From Clostridiales bacterium (lineage in GTDB: Bacteria > Bacillota > Clostridia > Lachnospirales > Lachnospiraceae), in assembly GCA_012520815.1 (NCBI GenBank), contig JAAYNM010000090.1:1-64000 (forward strand): 64,000 nucleotides of DNA, read 5' to 3'. Numbering within the stretch: position 1 is the stretch's first letter; every line of letters begins with the position of its first letter. A program made the position numbers and the translations under genes. Positions 10,013-20,258 of this stretch are shown here, piece after piece. The notes beneath the pieces were generated by a model. It was given only the letters and a program-made list of their open reading frames with translations. It was not told the DNA's origin and did not search any database.

Positions 10013-11356
10013 ATGGATGATGGTTTAATAAAGAAAATACCTCCACATAATGTTGAGGCAGAAAAGTCAGTCATTGGTTCAATGATTATGGATGAAGATG
10101 CAGTGGTAGCTGCCTCTGAGATATTGACAGAGGAAGACTTTTATGGACGTCAATATGGCACACTCTTTACAGCGATGTTGCAACTTTATACATCAGGAAA
10201 AGCAGTGGATCTTGTAACTCTACAAAATAAATTAAAAGAGATGGACGTGCCACCAGAATTAACCAGTGTTGAATTTTTAAAAGATATTATGAGTCAGGTC
10301 TTCACATCTGCAAATGTTCGTCATTATGCGGGAATTGTTAAAGAAAAGGCCACACTTCGTAAACTTATAAAAATAAATGAAGAGATAGCAAATAAATGTT
10401 ATTTAGAGAAGGATTCTGTTGCAACCATAATGGAACTGGCAGAGAGAAAGATCTTTAATATTGTACAAACTCAAGGTAGCGATAAGTTTGTCCCTATTAG
10501 ACAAGTTGTAATAAATGCATTAGAAAAGATAGAAGCAGCTTCAAAAACTACAGGTAATATTACAGGTATACCAACGGGATTTATCGATTTGGATTATCAA
10601 ACGTCGGGACTACAACCATCAGATTTAGTCCTTATTGCTGCTCGTCCTTCAATGGGGAAGACTGCATTTGTACTAAATGTGGCTGAGTATATGGCATTTA
10701 AAAAGGACTATACTGTAGCAATATTTTCTCTGGAAATGAGTAAAGAGCAGTTGGTTAATCGTATGTTCTCAACGGAATCGCGAGTAAGCTCGCAAACCCT
10801 TCGTAGTGGTAACCTCGAGGATGAAGAATGGGAAAGATTAATAGAGAGCGCCCAAATTATAGGCAACTCTCATCTTATTATTGATGATACCCCGTCCATA
10901 TCAATTCAGGAGTTGCGTTCTAAATGTAGAAAATATAAGATGGAACATAATTTAGGAATAGTAATAATCGATTATTTGCAGTTGATGAGTGCAGGAGGAA
11001 ATGAATCCGTGAGTAGACAGCAACAGATCTCGGAGATATCCCGTTCTCTTAAAGCATTGGCGAGGGAATTGTCAGTACCGGTAGTGGCATTGTCCCAGTT
11101 GTCTCGTGCAGTTGAACAAAGAGATGATCATAGACCGATGTTGTCAGATCTTCGTGAATCCGGAGCTATTGAGCAGGATGCCGATGTAGTAATGTTTTTA
11201 TACCGTGATGATTATTACAACAAGGAAACAGAGAAGAAAAACATAGCAGAAGTTATTATTGCAAAACAAAGAAATGGCCCGATAGGAACTATTGAACTTA
11301 CATGGATGCCGGACCTTACAAAGTTCGGAAATCTAGAGCGTGGAAGTCGACATTAA
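10013..11356 (+). CDS. dnaB: Replicative DNA helicase
   Basis: PPHNVEAEKSVIGSMI...LIAARPSMGKTAFVLNVAEY...IIDYLQLM...SQLSRAVEQRDDHRPMLSDLRESGAIEQDADVV. Confidence 0.98.
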   Translation: MDDGLIKKIPPHNVEAEKSVIGSMIMDEDAVVAASEILTEEDFYGRQYGTLFTAMLQLYTSGKAVDLVTLQNKLKEMDVPPELTSVEFLKDIMSQVFTSANVRHYAGIVKEKATLRKLIKINEEIANKCYLEKDSVATIMELAERKIFNIVQTQGSDKFVPIRQVVINALEKIEAASKTTGNITGIPTGFIDLDYQTSGLQPSDLVLIAARPSMGKTAFVLNVAEYMAFKKDYTVAIFSLEMSKEQLVNRMFSTESRVSSQTLRSGNLEDEEWERLIESAQIIGNSHLIIDDTPSISIQELRSKCRKYKMEHNLGIVIIDYLQLMSAGGNESVSRQQQISEISRSLKALARELSVPVVALSQLSRAVEQRDDHRPMLSDLRESGAIEQDADVVMFLYRDDYYNKETEKKNIAEVIIAKQRNGPIGTIELTWMPDLTKFGNLERGSRH

Positions 11357-11479
11357 GGCAATGTTTTGAAATTATAATAAATAATGATTTATTTAAAATT
11401 CACTTGTATAAATCATTAGAATGTATTAAAATTATATCAATTAAGGTGCGATTGCACAATATAGAAGGAGGTTACACTA

Positions 11480-11650
11480 ATGGCACATAAGATTTCTGAA
11501 GAATGCATAATGTGTGGTGCTTGCGAAGGAGCTTGCCCAGTTGGAGCGATTTCAGTTGGTGATAGCATGTATGTTGTTGATGAAGCTACATGTATTGACT
11601 GTGGCGCGTGTGCAGCAATATGCCCTACAGGTGCAGCAGCAGCTAACTAA
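11480..11650 (+). CDS. 2[4Fe-4S] ferredoxin, 56 aa (absent from the ORF track)
   Basis: MAHKISEECIMCGACEGACPVGAISVGDSMYVVDEATCIDCGACAAICPTGAAAAN*; two CxxCxxCxxxCP clusters; GGAGG upstream. Confidence 0.97.
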   Translation: MAHKISEECIMCGACEGACPVGAISVGDSMYVVDEATCIDCGACAAICPTGAAAAN

Positions 11651-11662
11651 AGATTATATTAG

Positions 11663-11695
11663 ATAAGCGTAGCCAAAAGGCTATGCTTATTTTTT
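11663..11695 (+). terminator. Intrinsic terminator
   Basis: ATAAGCgTAGCC aaaa GGCTAtGCTTAT TTTTT. Confidence 0.85.
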
Positions 11696-11709
11696 GCAAA
11701 ATTAGAATA

Positions 11710-11739
11710 AAAAACTGTCGGAAATAAAAAATTTTAATT
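11710..11739 (+). repeat. 30-bp direct repeat, copy 1
   Basis: AAAAACTGTCGGAAATAAAAAATTTTAATT, identical to 15412-15441. Confidence 0.95.
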
Positions 11740-11762
11740 AGTACAAAAAGCGTACGCTCAAC

Positions 11763-11791
11763 TTGACATTTACGCTTTAAAACATTATAAT
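11763..11791 (+). promoter_or_regulatory. Consensus sigma-A promoter with overlapping inverted repeat
   Basis: TTGACA (11763-11768), 17-nt spacer, TATAAT (11786-11791); inverted repeat GCTTTAAAA/TTTTAAAGC at 11774-11782/11799-11807. Confidence 0.8.
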
Positions 11792-11841
11792 TTTAGTATT
11801 TTAAAGCATATAAGTAAATATGAAATGGAGAATGAATTATC

Positions 11842-12801
11842 ATGAAAAAGAAATTAGTAATTTTATTGATGGTTACTTCTATGGTAGCTTCAATATTTGG
11901 TTGTAGCAAAGACGAAAGCTCAAGTGCTAAATACACTGTAGGTATTTGCCAGTTCGCTCAACACGAAGCCTTAGATGCTGCTACAAAAGGATTTAAAGAT
12001 GCGTTAAAGGCTGAATTAGGTGATGATGTTACATTTGATGAACAAAATGCAAATAATGAGTCACCTGCATGTTCAACCATTATAAATGGTTTTGTATCTA
12101 GTAACGTTGATCTTATCTTAGCAAATGCTACTCCTGCTCTTCAAGCTGCTGCTGCTGGAACTACTGAGATTCCTATCTTAGGAACATCAATAACTAATTA
12201 TGAAGATGCTCTTGGTTTAAAAGATTTTAAAGGAACTGTTGGCGGAAATATATCAGGAACTTCTGATTTAGCTCCTCTTGATGAACAAGCTGCTATGATT
12301 AAAGAAATTTTCCCTAACGCAAAGAACATTGGATTACTTTATTGCTCTGCAGAACCTAATTCTTTTTATCAAGTAAAAACAATCAAGGGATATTTAGAAG
12401 ATATGGGATACACTTGTACATATTACGCATTTTCAGATTCAAATGATATCTCTGCTATTACAACATCTGCTGCCGAAAGTAGTGATGTAATATATGTTCC
12501 AACAGATAATACAGTTGCTTCAAACAAAGAGCTAATCAATAATATATGTCTTGAGGCAAAAGTACCTGTAGTTGCTGGTGAAGAAGGTATTGCTTTAGGT
12601 TGTGGTGTTGTTACTTTGTCAATGACATATTATGATCTTGGTTATGCTACAGGTAAGATGGCTGCTAAGATTCTTAGAGACGAAGCTGATATCTCTACTA
12701 TGCCAATCGAATATGCACCTAATTTCGTAAAGAAATACAACGCAAAAAATTGTGAAGAATTAGGCATAACTGTTCCAGAAGGATATGAAGCTCTCAAATA
12801 G
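11842..12801 (+). CDS. ABC transporter substrate-binding lipoprotein (TrpX-like, PF04392-type)
   Basis: Lipobox ASIFGCSKD; YTVGICQFAQHEALDAATKGFKDAL...ILGTSITNYEDALGL. Confidence 0.9.
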   Translation: MKKKLVILLMVTSMVASIFGCSKDESSSAKYTVGICQFAQHEALDAATKGFKDALKAELGDDVTFDEQNANNESPACSTIINGFVSSNVDLILANATPALQAAAAGTTEIPILGTSITNYEDALGLKDFKGTVGGNISGTSDLAPLDEQAAMIKEIFPNAKNIGLLYCSAEPNSFYQVKTIKGYLEDMGYTCTYYAFSDSNDISAITTSAAESSDVIYVPTDNTVASNKELINNICLEAKVPVVAGEEGIALGCGVVTLSMTYYDLGYATGKMAAKILRDEADISTMPIEYAPNFVKKYNAKNCEELGITVPEGYEALK

Positions 12802-12896
12802 TTACTAATAATATTTAATATATTTCTACGGCGAGAGTTGTATTGCTCTCGCCATTATTATATAATCAAGACATATTCTTGAAAGGAGTTATTTAC

Positions 12897-13832
12897 ATGA
12901 ATCTTGATATTTTCGTTCTATTTAATTCAATGCCTGGTGCTGTTGCCCAAGGACTTATATGGGGAATAATGGCTATTGGTGTATATATTACTTACAAAAT
13001 ACTTGACGTTGCTGACTTAACAGTTGACGGATCACTTGCTACAGGTGGTGCTGTCTGTGTTGTTATGATAACTAATGGATATGATGTATGGATAGCTTTA
13101 CTTGCTGCAACTATTGCTGGAATGCTCGCAGGATTTGCAACTGGAATATTACATACATTTATGGGAATTCCTGCTATCTTAGCTGGTATACTAACACAGA
13201 TTTCCCTTTACTCAGTCAATCTTGTTATTATGGGTAAATCTAATTTACCTTTAAATACAAATATTTATAAAGTATTAGTTTCTTTAAGAAATATAAAAGA
13301 ATCAATATTAACAAAAAATACCTTATTTGTTTTAGCGATTATAACTGTTGTACTTATCGCCATATTATATTGGTTCTTCGGTACTGAGTTAGGCTGCTCA
13401 TTACGTGCTACAGGATGCAATCCTAATATGTCACGTGCCCAAGGTATAAACACTAACTTTACAAAAGTTTTAGGCCTTATGCTTTCAAATGCACTTGTTG
13501 CTTTTTCTGGTGCTTTATTAGTTCAATATCAAGGATTTTCAGATGTTAATATGGGACGTGGAGCAATCGTTATCGGATTAGCTGCAGTAGTTATCGGAGA
13601 AGCTATTTTTAGCCGTATTTTCCGTAACTTTGCACTTCAATTATTAGCAACTGTATTTGGTTCAATTATCTACTATGCTGTTTTCCAAGTAGTAACATGG
13701 TTAAGACTTGATACTGATTTGTTTAAATTATTTACAGCAATAATAGTTGCACTTTTCCTTGCATTCCCTTATTGGAAGGGTAAATATTTCTCAAAACCTA
13801 AGAAAGGTGGTAAAGCACATGCTAGAAATTAA
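12897..13832 (+). CDS. ABC transporter permease (BPD_transp_2-like)
   Basis: Multi-TM; MAIGVYITYKILDVADLTVDGSLATGGAV...GIPAILAGILTQISLYSVNLVIMGKSNLPL; start at MNLDIF. Confidence 0.9.
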   Translation: MNLDIFVLFNSMPGAVAQGLIWGIMAIGVYITYKILDVADLTVDGSLATGGAVCVVMITNGYDVWIALLAATIAGMLAGFATGILHTFMGIPAILAGILTQISLYSVNLVIMGKSNLPLNTNIYKVLVSLRNIKESILTKNTLFVLAIITVVLIAILYWFFGTELGCSLRATGCNPNMSRAQGINTNFTKVLGLMLSNALVAFSGALLVQYQGFSDVNMGRGAIVIGLAAVVIGEAIFSRIFRNFALQLLATVFGSIIYYAVFQVVTWLRLDTDLFKLFTAIIVALFLAFPYWKGKYFSKPKKGGKAHARN

Positions 13833-14616
13833 GAATATATCAAAAACTTTTAACCCAGGAACATTAAATGAAAAATGTGCTTTGAACAATGTAAGTTTAA
13901 CACTTGAAGATGGCGATTTCGTAACTGTAATTGGTGGTAATGGAGCTGGTAAATCTACTCTTCTTAATGCAGTAGCGGGAACATGGTATGTAGATGAAGG
14001 AAGCATCAGTGTGGATGGCATTAATGTTACTAAATTATCTGAGCATAAACGTGCAAAATATCTTGGAAGAGTTTTTCAAGATCCTATGACTGGAACTGCT
14101 GCAACTATGGGAATAGAAGAAAATCTTGCACTTGCAAAACGCCGTGGCAAATTAAGAACCTTAGCAAGAGGTATTCATCATAAAGAACGTGCTGAATATC
14201 ATGAGCTTTTAAAAATCCTAGATTTAGGACTTGAAAACCGACTCACTTCAAAAGTTGGATTATTATCTGGTGGTCAACGACAAGCTTTAACATTACTTAT
14301 GGCATCACTTAAAAAGCCAAAGCTTTTATTACTTGATGAACATACTGCTGCTCTTGATCCTAAAACTGCTGCTAAAGTTTTAGAGATAACACAGACATTA
14401 GTAGAACGCGATAATTTAACCACTCTTATGATTACTCATAACATGAGAGATGCAATTCATTATGGAAATAGACTTATCATGATGATGAATGGAAATATAA
14501 TCTTTGATATAAAAGGTGAAGAAAAGAAAAACCTTACAGTTGAAGACTTACTCCATAAATTCCAACTCGTTAGCGGCGAACAATTTGCCGACGATAAGGC
14601 GCTGTTGAGTAAATAA
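13819..14616 (+). CDS. ABC transporter ATP-binding protein
   Basis: Walker A GGNGAGKST, signature LLSGGQRQAL, Walker B LLLLDEHTAALDP; overlaps the permease by 14 nt. Confidence 0.95.
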   Translation: MLEIKNISKTFNPGTLNEKCALNNVSLTLEDGDFVTVIGGNGAGKSTLLNAVAGTWYVDEGSISVDGINVTKLSEHKRAKYLGRVFQDPMTGTAATMGIEENLALAKRRGKLRTLARGIHHKERAEYHELLKILDLGLENRLTSKVGLLSGGQRQALTLLMASLKKPKLLLLDEHTAALDPKTAAKVLEITQTLVERDNLTTLMITHNMRDAIHYGNRLIMMMNGNIIFDIKGEEKKNLTVEDLLHKFQLVSGEQFADDKALLSK

Positions 14617-14700
14617 AAAGAGGTTTATTTATCTAAAGTTTTAATTTAATTTGAAAATTGTAAATTGTAAATCAATCGAAAGCTTGCTTTCGATAAAAAA

Positions 14701-14756
14701 AAGTAGAAAGGTCAATGTCTATGCTTGCATAAGACCATTAATCTTTCTACTTTTTT
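14701..14756. terminator. Hairpin/terminator downstream of the ABC operon
   Basis: AAGTAGAAAG...CTTTCTACTTTTTT with an inner GGTC/TATGC...GCATA/GACC stem. Confidence 0.65.
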
Positions 14757-14758
14757 GT

Positions 14759-14794
14759 TAAAGAGGCTTGTGTTTTATCAACAAGCCTCTTTTG
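14759..14794. terminator. Intrinsic terminator between convergent genes
   Basis: AAAGAGGCTTGT gttttatca ACAAGCCTCTTTT. Confidence 0.8.
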
Positions 14795-14843
14795 ATTTAT
14801 ATAATCTAATTTATATTTATTTCTCCTTGCTTAATTATCTATT

Positions 14844-15275
14844 TTAGTCTATTTTAAATACTTTATTTATGTCATTTAATATTCTTGGATTTTGAATATA
14901 ATCCTTAAATTCCTCAGTTGTAACCCACATATAGCCGTTCAAATCCTCTGATAATATTACCATATCGTTTTCTGCTGTACATAAAAATGCCAATCCAACA
15001 TAAGCAGTCTTACCCACTTCATAATCCCATGTATACAAAATCTTTTCTGGCTTTACTTCTAATGACGTATTTTCAAATACAATTTCTCGAACTGCATCAT
15101 CAGGGCTTTCGCCTTCATTTATTTTTCCATCAATAAATTCCCATTGATATGGTTCGTCAATTCTATCGTCATACCATTTTTGTATTAATAAATATTTATC
15201 TTGATATTTAACTATACCCTTTACTATAATTCTCATCTCTTCCATAGTATTCTCCATTTCTGTGAAATATTTCAT
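14844..15275 (-). CDS. NUDIX hydrolase-like protein
   Basis: GKINEGESPDDAVREIVFENTSLEV resembles the Nudix box but is one residue short and deviates at the EExGU part. Confidence 0.8.
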   Translation of the reverse strand: MKYFTEMENTMEEMRIIVKGIVKYQDKYLLIQKWYDDRIDEPYQWEFIDGKINEGESPDDAVREIVFENTSLEVKPEKILYTWDYEVGKTAYVGLAFLCTAENDMVILSEDLNGYMWVTTEEFKDYIQNPRILNDINKVFKID

Positions 15276-15411
15276 CCAAACAGCTCACTTAACCGATAAT
15301 ATTGTAACCCTCACAATATTTTAAAATATAGCACAAAATACGTGTTTTTTCAACTTATTGTTAGAACGTGTATTTTACTAAAAAAACATTTATTTTTTCT
15401 AAAATTATCAG

Positions 15412-15441
15412 AAAAACTGTCGGAAATAAAAAATTTTAATT
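15412..15441 (+). repeat. 30-bp direct repeat, copy 2
   Basis: Identical to 11710-11739. Confidence 0.95.
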
Positions 15442-15614
15442 GAAAATACATTAAAAACAAGGTATTCTAAATTTAATTGATGAGTGATGATTTTTGAAAA
15501 ACTTGTATATAACATTAATTTGCTTAGAAAAAATATATATGAGAAAGTATACAAAGATACAAAAGTACATAAAAGTTAAAGTAAAGAGTAAAAGTAAAAT
15601 TGGAATGTGGATAA

Positions 15615-17819
15615 ATGCGAGAAGAAATAAATAGGAAGAATAGTAAGATAATAGATGAGAAAGTTGGCAATAAAAAAATCCAGAAATTGAAAAGTAAGAA
15701 AAACACCAAGGCATCTAAGGGCAAGAAAATTGCCAAGAGAATTGCCTTGGGTATTTTTGCGTGTATTTTTCTTGTAGGAGCATTTTTTGCAATAAAGTAT
15801 GGGAAAATGGTATTACAGTATAAAAAGGAAGCGGAATCACTAGTTACCAAGGGTGGAAGTGAAGTGTTTAGAAATACACTTACAAGTACTGTATACGATG
15901 CCAATGGCGAAGTTATTACTAAATTAAGTGGAAGTAGAGACTCTTATTATTTATCCATAGATGAAATTCCTTATGTGGTAAGACGTGCCTTTATTGCAAG
16001 TGAAGACAGAAAGTTCTACGAACATTCTGGCGTGGATTATTCGGCGGTGGGCAGGGCATTTTTAGCATTGGTAGAAAATGAAGGAGAAGTAACCCAAGGA
16101 GGAAGTACTATAACACAGCAGCTAGCTAGAAATATATATCTTTCAAAAGAGGTTTCTATTGAAAGAAAACTAAAAGAAATTTTTATTGCATGGGAGCTAG
16201 AAGATATATACTCAAAGGATGAGATATTAGAGTTCTATATAAATAATATTTATTTTGGAAACGGATTATATGGAATAGAAGCAGCATCTTGGGGGTACTT
16301 TAATAAGCCTGTTGTAGAATTGGACATTTCTCAAATGATATTTCTATGTGCAATTCCCAACAACCCTACACTCTATGATCCAATAGTGAATATAGACAAC
16401 ACATTAAAAAGAAGAGACAGAATTCTAAAGCAAATGAAGGAGTTAGGGGAGATAGATCAAAATTTATATATCCAAGCCATAAATGAAAATATTGTGCTTA
16501 GTATCAGTGAAAAAATAGTAAACAATTACGAAGAGACATTTATAAGGTATTGTGCAACTATTGAGCTGATGAAGCGGGATTCTTTTGTGTTTAGAAATTC
16601 CTTTGTGGATAAGGAAGATGAAGATGCCTATAACGAAATGTATCAGCAAAAATATAGTGAATGTAATAGCAGGTTGTTTACTGGAGGCTATGATATTTAC
16701 ACATCTATTGATATGGATATTCAAGATGAGTTGCAAAAGTCTTTAGATGTTATACTTGGAGGTTATACAGACACAAATGATGAAGGGGTGTATACATTTC
16801 AGGGAAGTGCCACCTGCATCGATAATGCTACTGGTTTAGTAGTGGCAATAGTAGGTGGTAGGAGCCAAGAAACAAAGGGATATACTCTGAATAGGGCTTA
16901 CCAGAGCCATAGACAACCGGGTAGCTCAATTAAGCCATTATTAGTGTACACACCGCTATTTGAAAGAGGATATACACCAGATACTCAGGTGATGGATGAA
17001 TGGTTCCAAGGGGGACCGAAAAACGCCACTGGAACCTATGCTGGCAGGATGAGATTACGCAGTGCAGTAGAGCAGTCGGTAAATACAGTTGCTTGGAAGC
17101 TTTTTGAAAGTTTAGGGGTTAATACAGGAATACAGTATCTTCTGGACATGAATTTTAATAAAATAGTAAAGAATGATTATGTACCATCGGTAGCCATTGG
17201 AGGGTTTACTTATGGAATGTCTTCTTTGGAGATGGCATCAGGATTTTCGACTATTGAAAATGATGGCGTATATAGAACAGCGACGTGCATTAGAAAAATT
17301 GTAAACTCTCGAGGTGAGGTGATTGTAGATAACGTTGCCAATATTTCGGGAGCTAAACAAATATATGAAACAAATGCAGCTAGAATGATGACCAATGTTT
17401 TACAAGGAGTGTTTACAAGTGGAACAGGAAGAAATTATCGTATTGAAAATGCAATATGTGCGGGAAAGACTGGAACCACTAATGATATAAAGGATGTGTG
17501 GTTTGTTGGCTATAGTCATTATTATACTACAGCAGTATGGTGTGGATATGATTTACCTAAGGAAATAACAGATGGGTATGGTAATACATGTGCAGGGCTC
17601 ATTTGGAAGAATTTTATGGAGGTAATACATGAAGGTAAAGAGAAAGTGAACTTTCCACCTTTCGTTGATACTGGTTCTAAATTCCCAGTATATGAGGAAG
17701 AAACTACAACACAGGAGCCAACTATAGACAATGAAATATATATACCAGATGAAACTACTGGATTTGAGAACTATACAACCATTAGCGGTGAAGAGGGTAT
17801 GTATACAGAGGCGGATTAA
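15615..17819 (+). CDS. Class A penicillin-binding protein (PBP1A family)
   Basis: Transglycosylase ASEDRKFYEHSGVD, GGSTITQQLARN; transpeptidase RQPGSSIKP, SVN, KTGTTND. Confidence 0.95.
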   Translation: MREEINRKNSKIIDEKVGNKKIQKLKSKKNTKASKGKKIAKRIALGIFACIFLVGAFFAIKYGKMVLQYKKEAESLVTKGGSEVFRNTLTSTVYDANGEVITKLSGSRDSYYLSIDEIPYVVRRAFIASEDRKFYEHSGVDYSAVGRAFLALVENEGEVTQGGSTITQQLARNIYLSKEVSIERKLKEIFIAWELEDIYSKDEILEFYINNIYFGNGLYGIEAASWGYFNKPVVELDISQMIFLCAIPNNPTLYDPIVNIDNTLKRRDRILKQMKELGEIDQNLYIQAINENIVLSISEKIVNNYEETFIRYCATIELMKRDSFVFRNSFVDKEDEDAYNEMYQQKYSECNSRLFTGGYDIYTSIDMDIQDELQKSLDVILGGYTDTNDEGVYTFQGSATCIDNATGLVVAIVGGRSQETKGYTLNRAYQSHRQPGSSIKPLLVYTPLFERGYTPDTQVMDEWFQGGPKNATGTYAGRMRLRSAVEQSVNTVAWKLFESLGVNTGIQYLLDMNFNKIVKNDYVPSVAIGGFTYGMSSLEMASGFSTIENDGVYRTATCIRKIVNSRGEVIVDNVANISGAKQIYETNAARMMTNVLQGVFTSGTGRNYRIENAICAGKTGTTNDIKDVWFVGYSHYYTTAVWCGYDLPKEITDGYGNTCAGLIWKNFMEVIHEGKEKVNFPPFVDTGSKFPVYEEETTTQEPTIDNEIYIPDETTGFENYTTISGEEGMYTEAD

Positions 17820-17914
17820 GGTGGGAAGGTTAAGGAAAAAAGTTTACAAAGGAAATAGGAAGGTATTGAAGAAGGAATTAAGAAAAGGTAGAATCAAAAA
17901 AAGATAATAATCAT

Positions 17915-17977
17915 AAAAATATCGACCTCTCAAGCATGGGATTGTAAATCCAGTATTTGGGGGTCGATATTTTTTAT
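17915..17977. terminator. Bidirectional terminator
   Basis: AAAAATATCGACC...GGTCGATATTTTTT between convergent genes. Confidence 0.75.
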
Positions 17978-18012
17978 AGTTTTCTATAAGATAAGGTATA
18001 TTATAAAATAAC

Positions 18013-19197
18013 CTATTTATTACCTAATTCTTCTTTGTATTTATTTACTACAGTATGGATACGTCCAACTGGATTGAGAAGTTCGCTAATAGAAGCATCG
18101 TGGTTGAGTGTATCAATAATTAATGATATGTATTTGCTCATATCGCAATTTATGTAGTAAGGTTTTGATAATAATTCAGGTGTTTGGTATGTGAGGTTTG
18201 TAGTAAGGACTCTATTAATGTATCCTTTCTCATAAGCCTCATCAAACTTATCAAGACCGTTTGTAAATAAACCAAATGTAGTAGCAACAAATACCTTTCT
18301 TGCTTTACGTTCTTTTAATTCTTTAGCAACTTCAAGAACACTTTCACCAGAAGAAATCATATCATCAATAATAAGAACATCCTTGTCCTCTACAGAAGAG
18401 CCTAGGAACTCATGGGCAACGATAGGATTGCGTCCGTTAACAATTCGAGCGTAATCACGTCTCTTATAGAACATACCCATATCAAGCCCAAGTACATTTG
18501 AAAGGTAAACAGCACGGCTTGTACCACCTTCATCTGGACTAATAATCATCATATGATTAGAATCAAGATTAAGATCTCTCTCAGTTCTAAGTAAACCTTT
18601 GATAAATTGATAAGCTGGTTGAACAGTCTCAAAACCCTTAAGAGGAATGGCATTTTGAACACGTGGGTCATGGGCATCAAATGTAATGATATTCTCAACA
18701 CCCATAGACGTTAATTCTTGGAGTGCCAGTGCGCAGTCCAATGACTCGCGGCCTGTTCTTTTATGTTGTCTGCTTTCATAGAGGAATGGCATAATAACGG
18801 TAATTCTTCTTGCCTTACCACCGACAGCAGCGATAATTCTCTTTAAGTCCTGATAGTGATCATCAGGAGACATATGGTTGGTTTTTCCGCAGAGTGAATA
18901 TGTCATACTGTAATTTCCTACATCTACTAAAATGTAAAGGTCCTTACCACGAACAGATTCATTAATAATGCCCTTGGCTTCGCCAGAACCAAATCTTGGG
19001 ACTTTAGCATCTACAAGGAATGAATCCTTTTGATATCCTGAGAAAGATAGGGGATGTATAGGGTCACCAGTACGCTCGTCTCTCCAGCGAGTAATGTAGT
19101 TATTGATCTTATCGCCTAAAGACCTGCAGCTTTCCAGTGCAATAATTCCCAAAGGTCCAACAGGTATAGTTTCTAAATTGTTTTCTTCAACTGACAT
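18013..19197 (-). CDS. prs: Ribose-phosphate pyrophosphokinase
   Basis: PRPP-binding loop DVLIIDDMISSGESVLEVAKELKERKARKVFVATTFGLF; AVGGKARRITVIMPFLYESRQHKR. Confidence 0.9.
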   Translation of the reverse strand: MSVEENNLETIPVGPLGIIALESCRSLGDKINNYITRWRDERTGDPIHPLSFSGYQKDSFLVDAKVPRFGSGEAKGIINESVRGKDLYILVDVGNYSMTYSLCGKTNHMSPDDHYQDLKRIIAAVGGKARRITVIMPFLYESRQHKRTGRESLDCALALQELTSMGVENIITFDAHDPRVQNAIPLKGFETVQPAYQFIKGLLRTERDLNLDSNHMMIISPDEGGTSRAVYLSNVLGLDMGMFYKRRDYARIVNGRNPIVAHEFLGSSVEDKDVLIIDDMISSGESVLEVAKELKERKARKVFVATTFGLFTNGLDKFDEAYEKGYINRVLTTNLTYQTPELLSKPYYINCDMSKYISLIIDTLNHDASISELLNPVGRIHTVVNKYKEELGNK

Positions 19198-19271
19198 AAT
19201 GTCCCTCCATGTATGGTTTGTTTAAAGTGCAACAAATATTATAAATGGTTTTACAGATATATGCAATACCA

Positions 19272-20249
19272 TTATTTTAAAACATTTTTATATCGAAGAT
19301 CATCACCAAATATCTTTAGTAGAGTATAGTTGCTGGTAAGTCTTGAAAAAATTCTTTCTGAATAAGTGGCTCTTATATCACCAAGAGAAAGATTAGTAGA
19401 AATAATAATTGGTTTTTTTGCTAAGAAACGTTCGTTAATACAGTTAAAAAAAGCAGAAGCCGTAAATGTATTAACAAGTTCGGTACCTAAGTCATCTATT
19501 ATTAGTAGGTCACAATCTAAGAAGCTTGAGCTTGTACCCTCTTCAAAATCTTTGTGTTTAAATGTTCTATCAGCTAGAATGTCAAATAGTCTAATAGAAG
19601 ATAAGTAAATTACGGAATGGGAGTTGTCCATTAGCTCTTTCGCAATGCAATTTGTAAGAAATGATTTGCCTACACCAGTTTCCCCATAAATAAGCAGATT
19701 GGTAAATGTGGTATCAAAATCTCTCGCAAAGCGCTTGGCTACCTCCAAAGCATTTTTCATATTGTCATAGGCATTACATCCAGTCGCATTATCAGTAATA
19801 TCACGACTATATAAGGATAAGTTAAAGGTATCAAAGTTTTCCTTTGAAAGAACTTCTTTAAGATTTGATTGTTCGTAAAGAACATCTATTATATGTGTTT
19901 TTAAACAATGACACTTCTCGTTTTGGATATATCCAGTATCATGGCAATCAGGACAGTCATAAACGGGGTCCAAGTATCCAGCAGGAAAGTTAGAGGCTAA
20001 AAGCTCTTGTTTCTCAGTTCGTAATGCGGTTAACTGATTTCTGAAGGAATCCATAGAAGCACCTTGGTTTAATAGTAAGGCCTTAGCAGTATCCACAGAT
20101 AGAGAAGAAATAGTATCATCAATCTCTTTTATACGAGGTAGTTTATCATATACATTACGTTGCTTCTCTTCCTTTATATGATGTAATCGAAGTCTTTTCT
20201 GATCGTATAATCGAAGTATTTCATTATACTTTGAAGGTGAAACAGACAT
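19272..20249 (-). CDS. DnaC/DnaI-like helicase loader ATPase
   Basis: CPDCHDTGY..CHCLK zinc-binding region, Walker A IYGETGVGKSFLTNCIAKEL, Walker B LLIIDDLGTE. Confidence 0.92.
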   Translation of the reverse strand: MSVSPSKYNEILRLYDQKRLRLHHIKEEKQRNVYDKLPRIKEIDDTISSLSVDTAKALLLNQGASMDSFRNQLTALRTEKQELLASNFPAGYLDPVYDCPDCHDTGYIQNEKCHCLKTHIIDVLYEQSNLKEVLSKENFDTFNLSLYSRDITDNATGCNAYDNMKNALEVAKRFARDFDTTFTNLLIYGETGVGKSFLTNCIAKELMDNSHSVIYLSSIRLFDILADRTFKHKDFEEGTSSSFLDCDLLIIDDLGTELVNTFTASAFFNCINERFLAKKPIIISTNLSLGDIRATYSERIFSRLTSNYTLLKIFGDDLRYKNVLK

Positions 20250-20258
20250 ATAAGCCTC

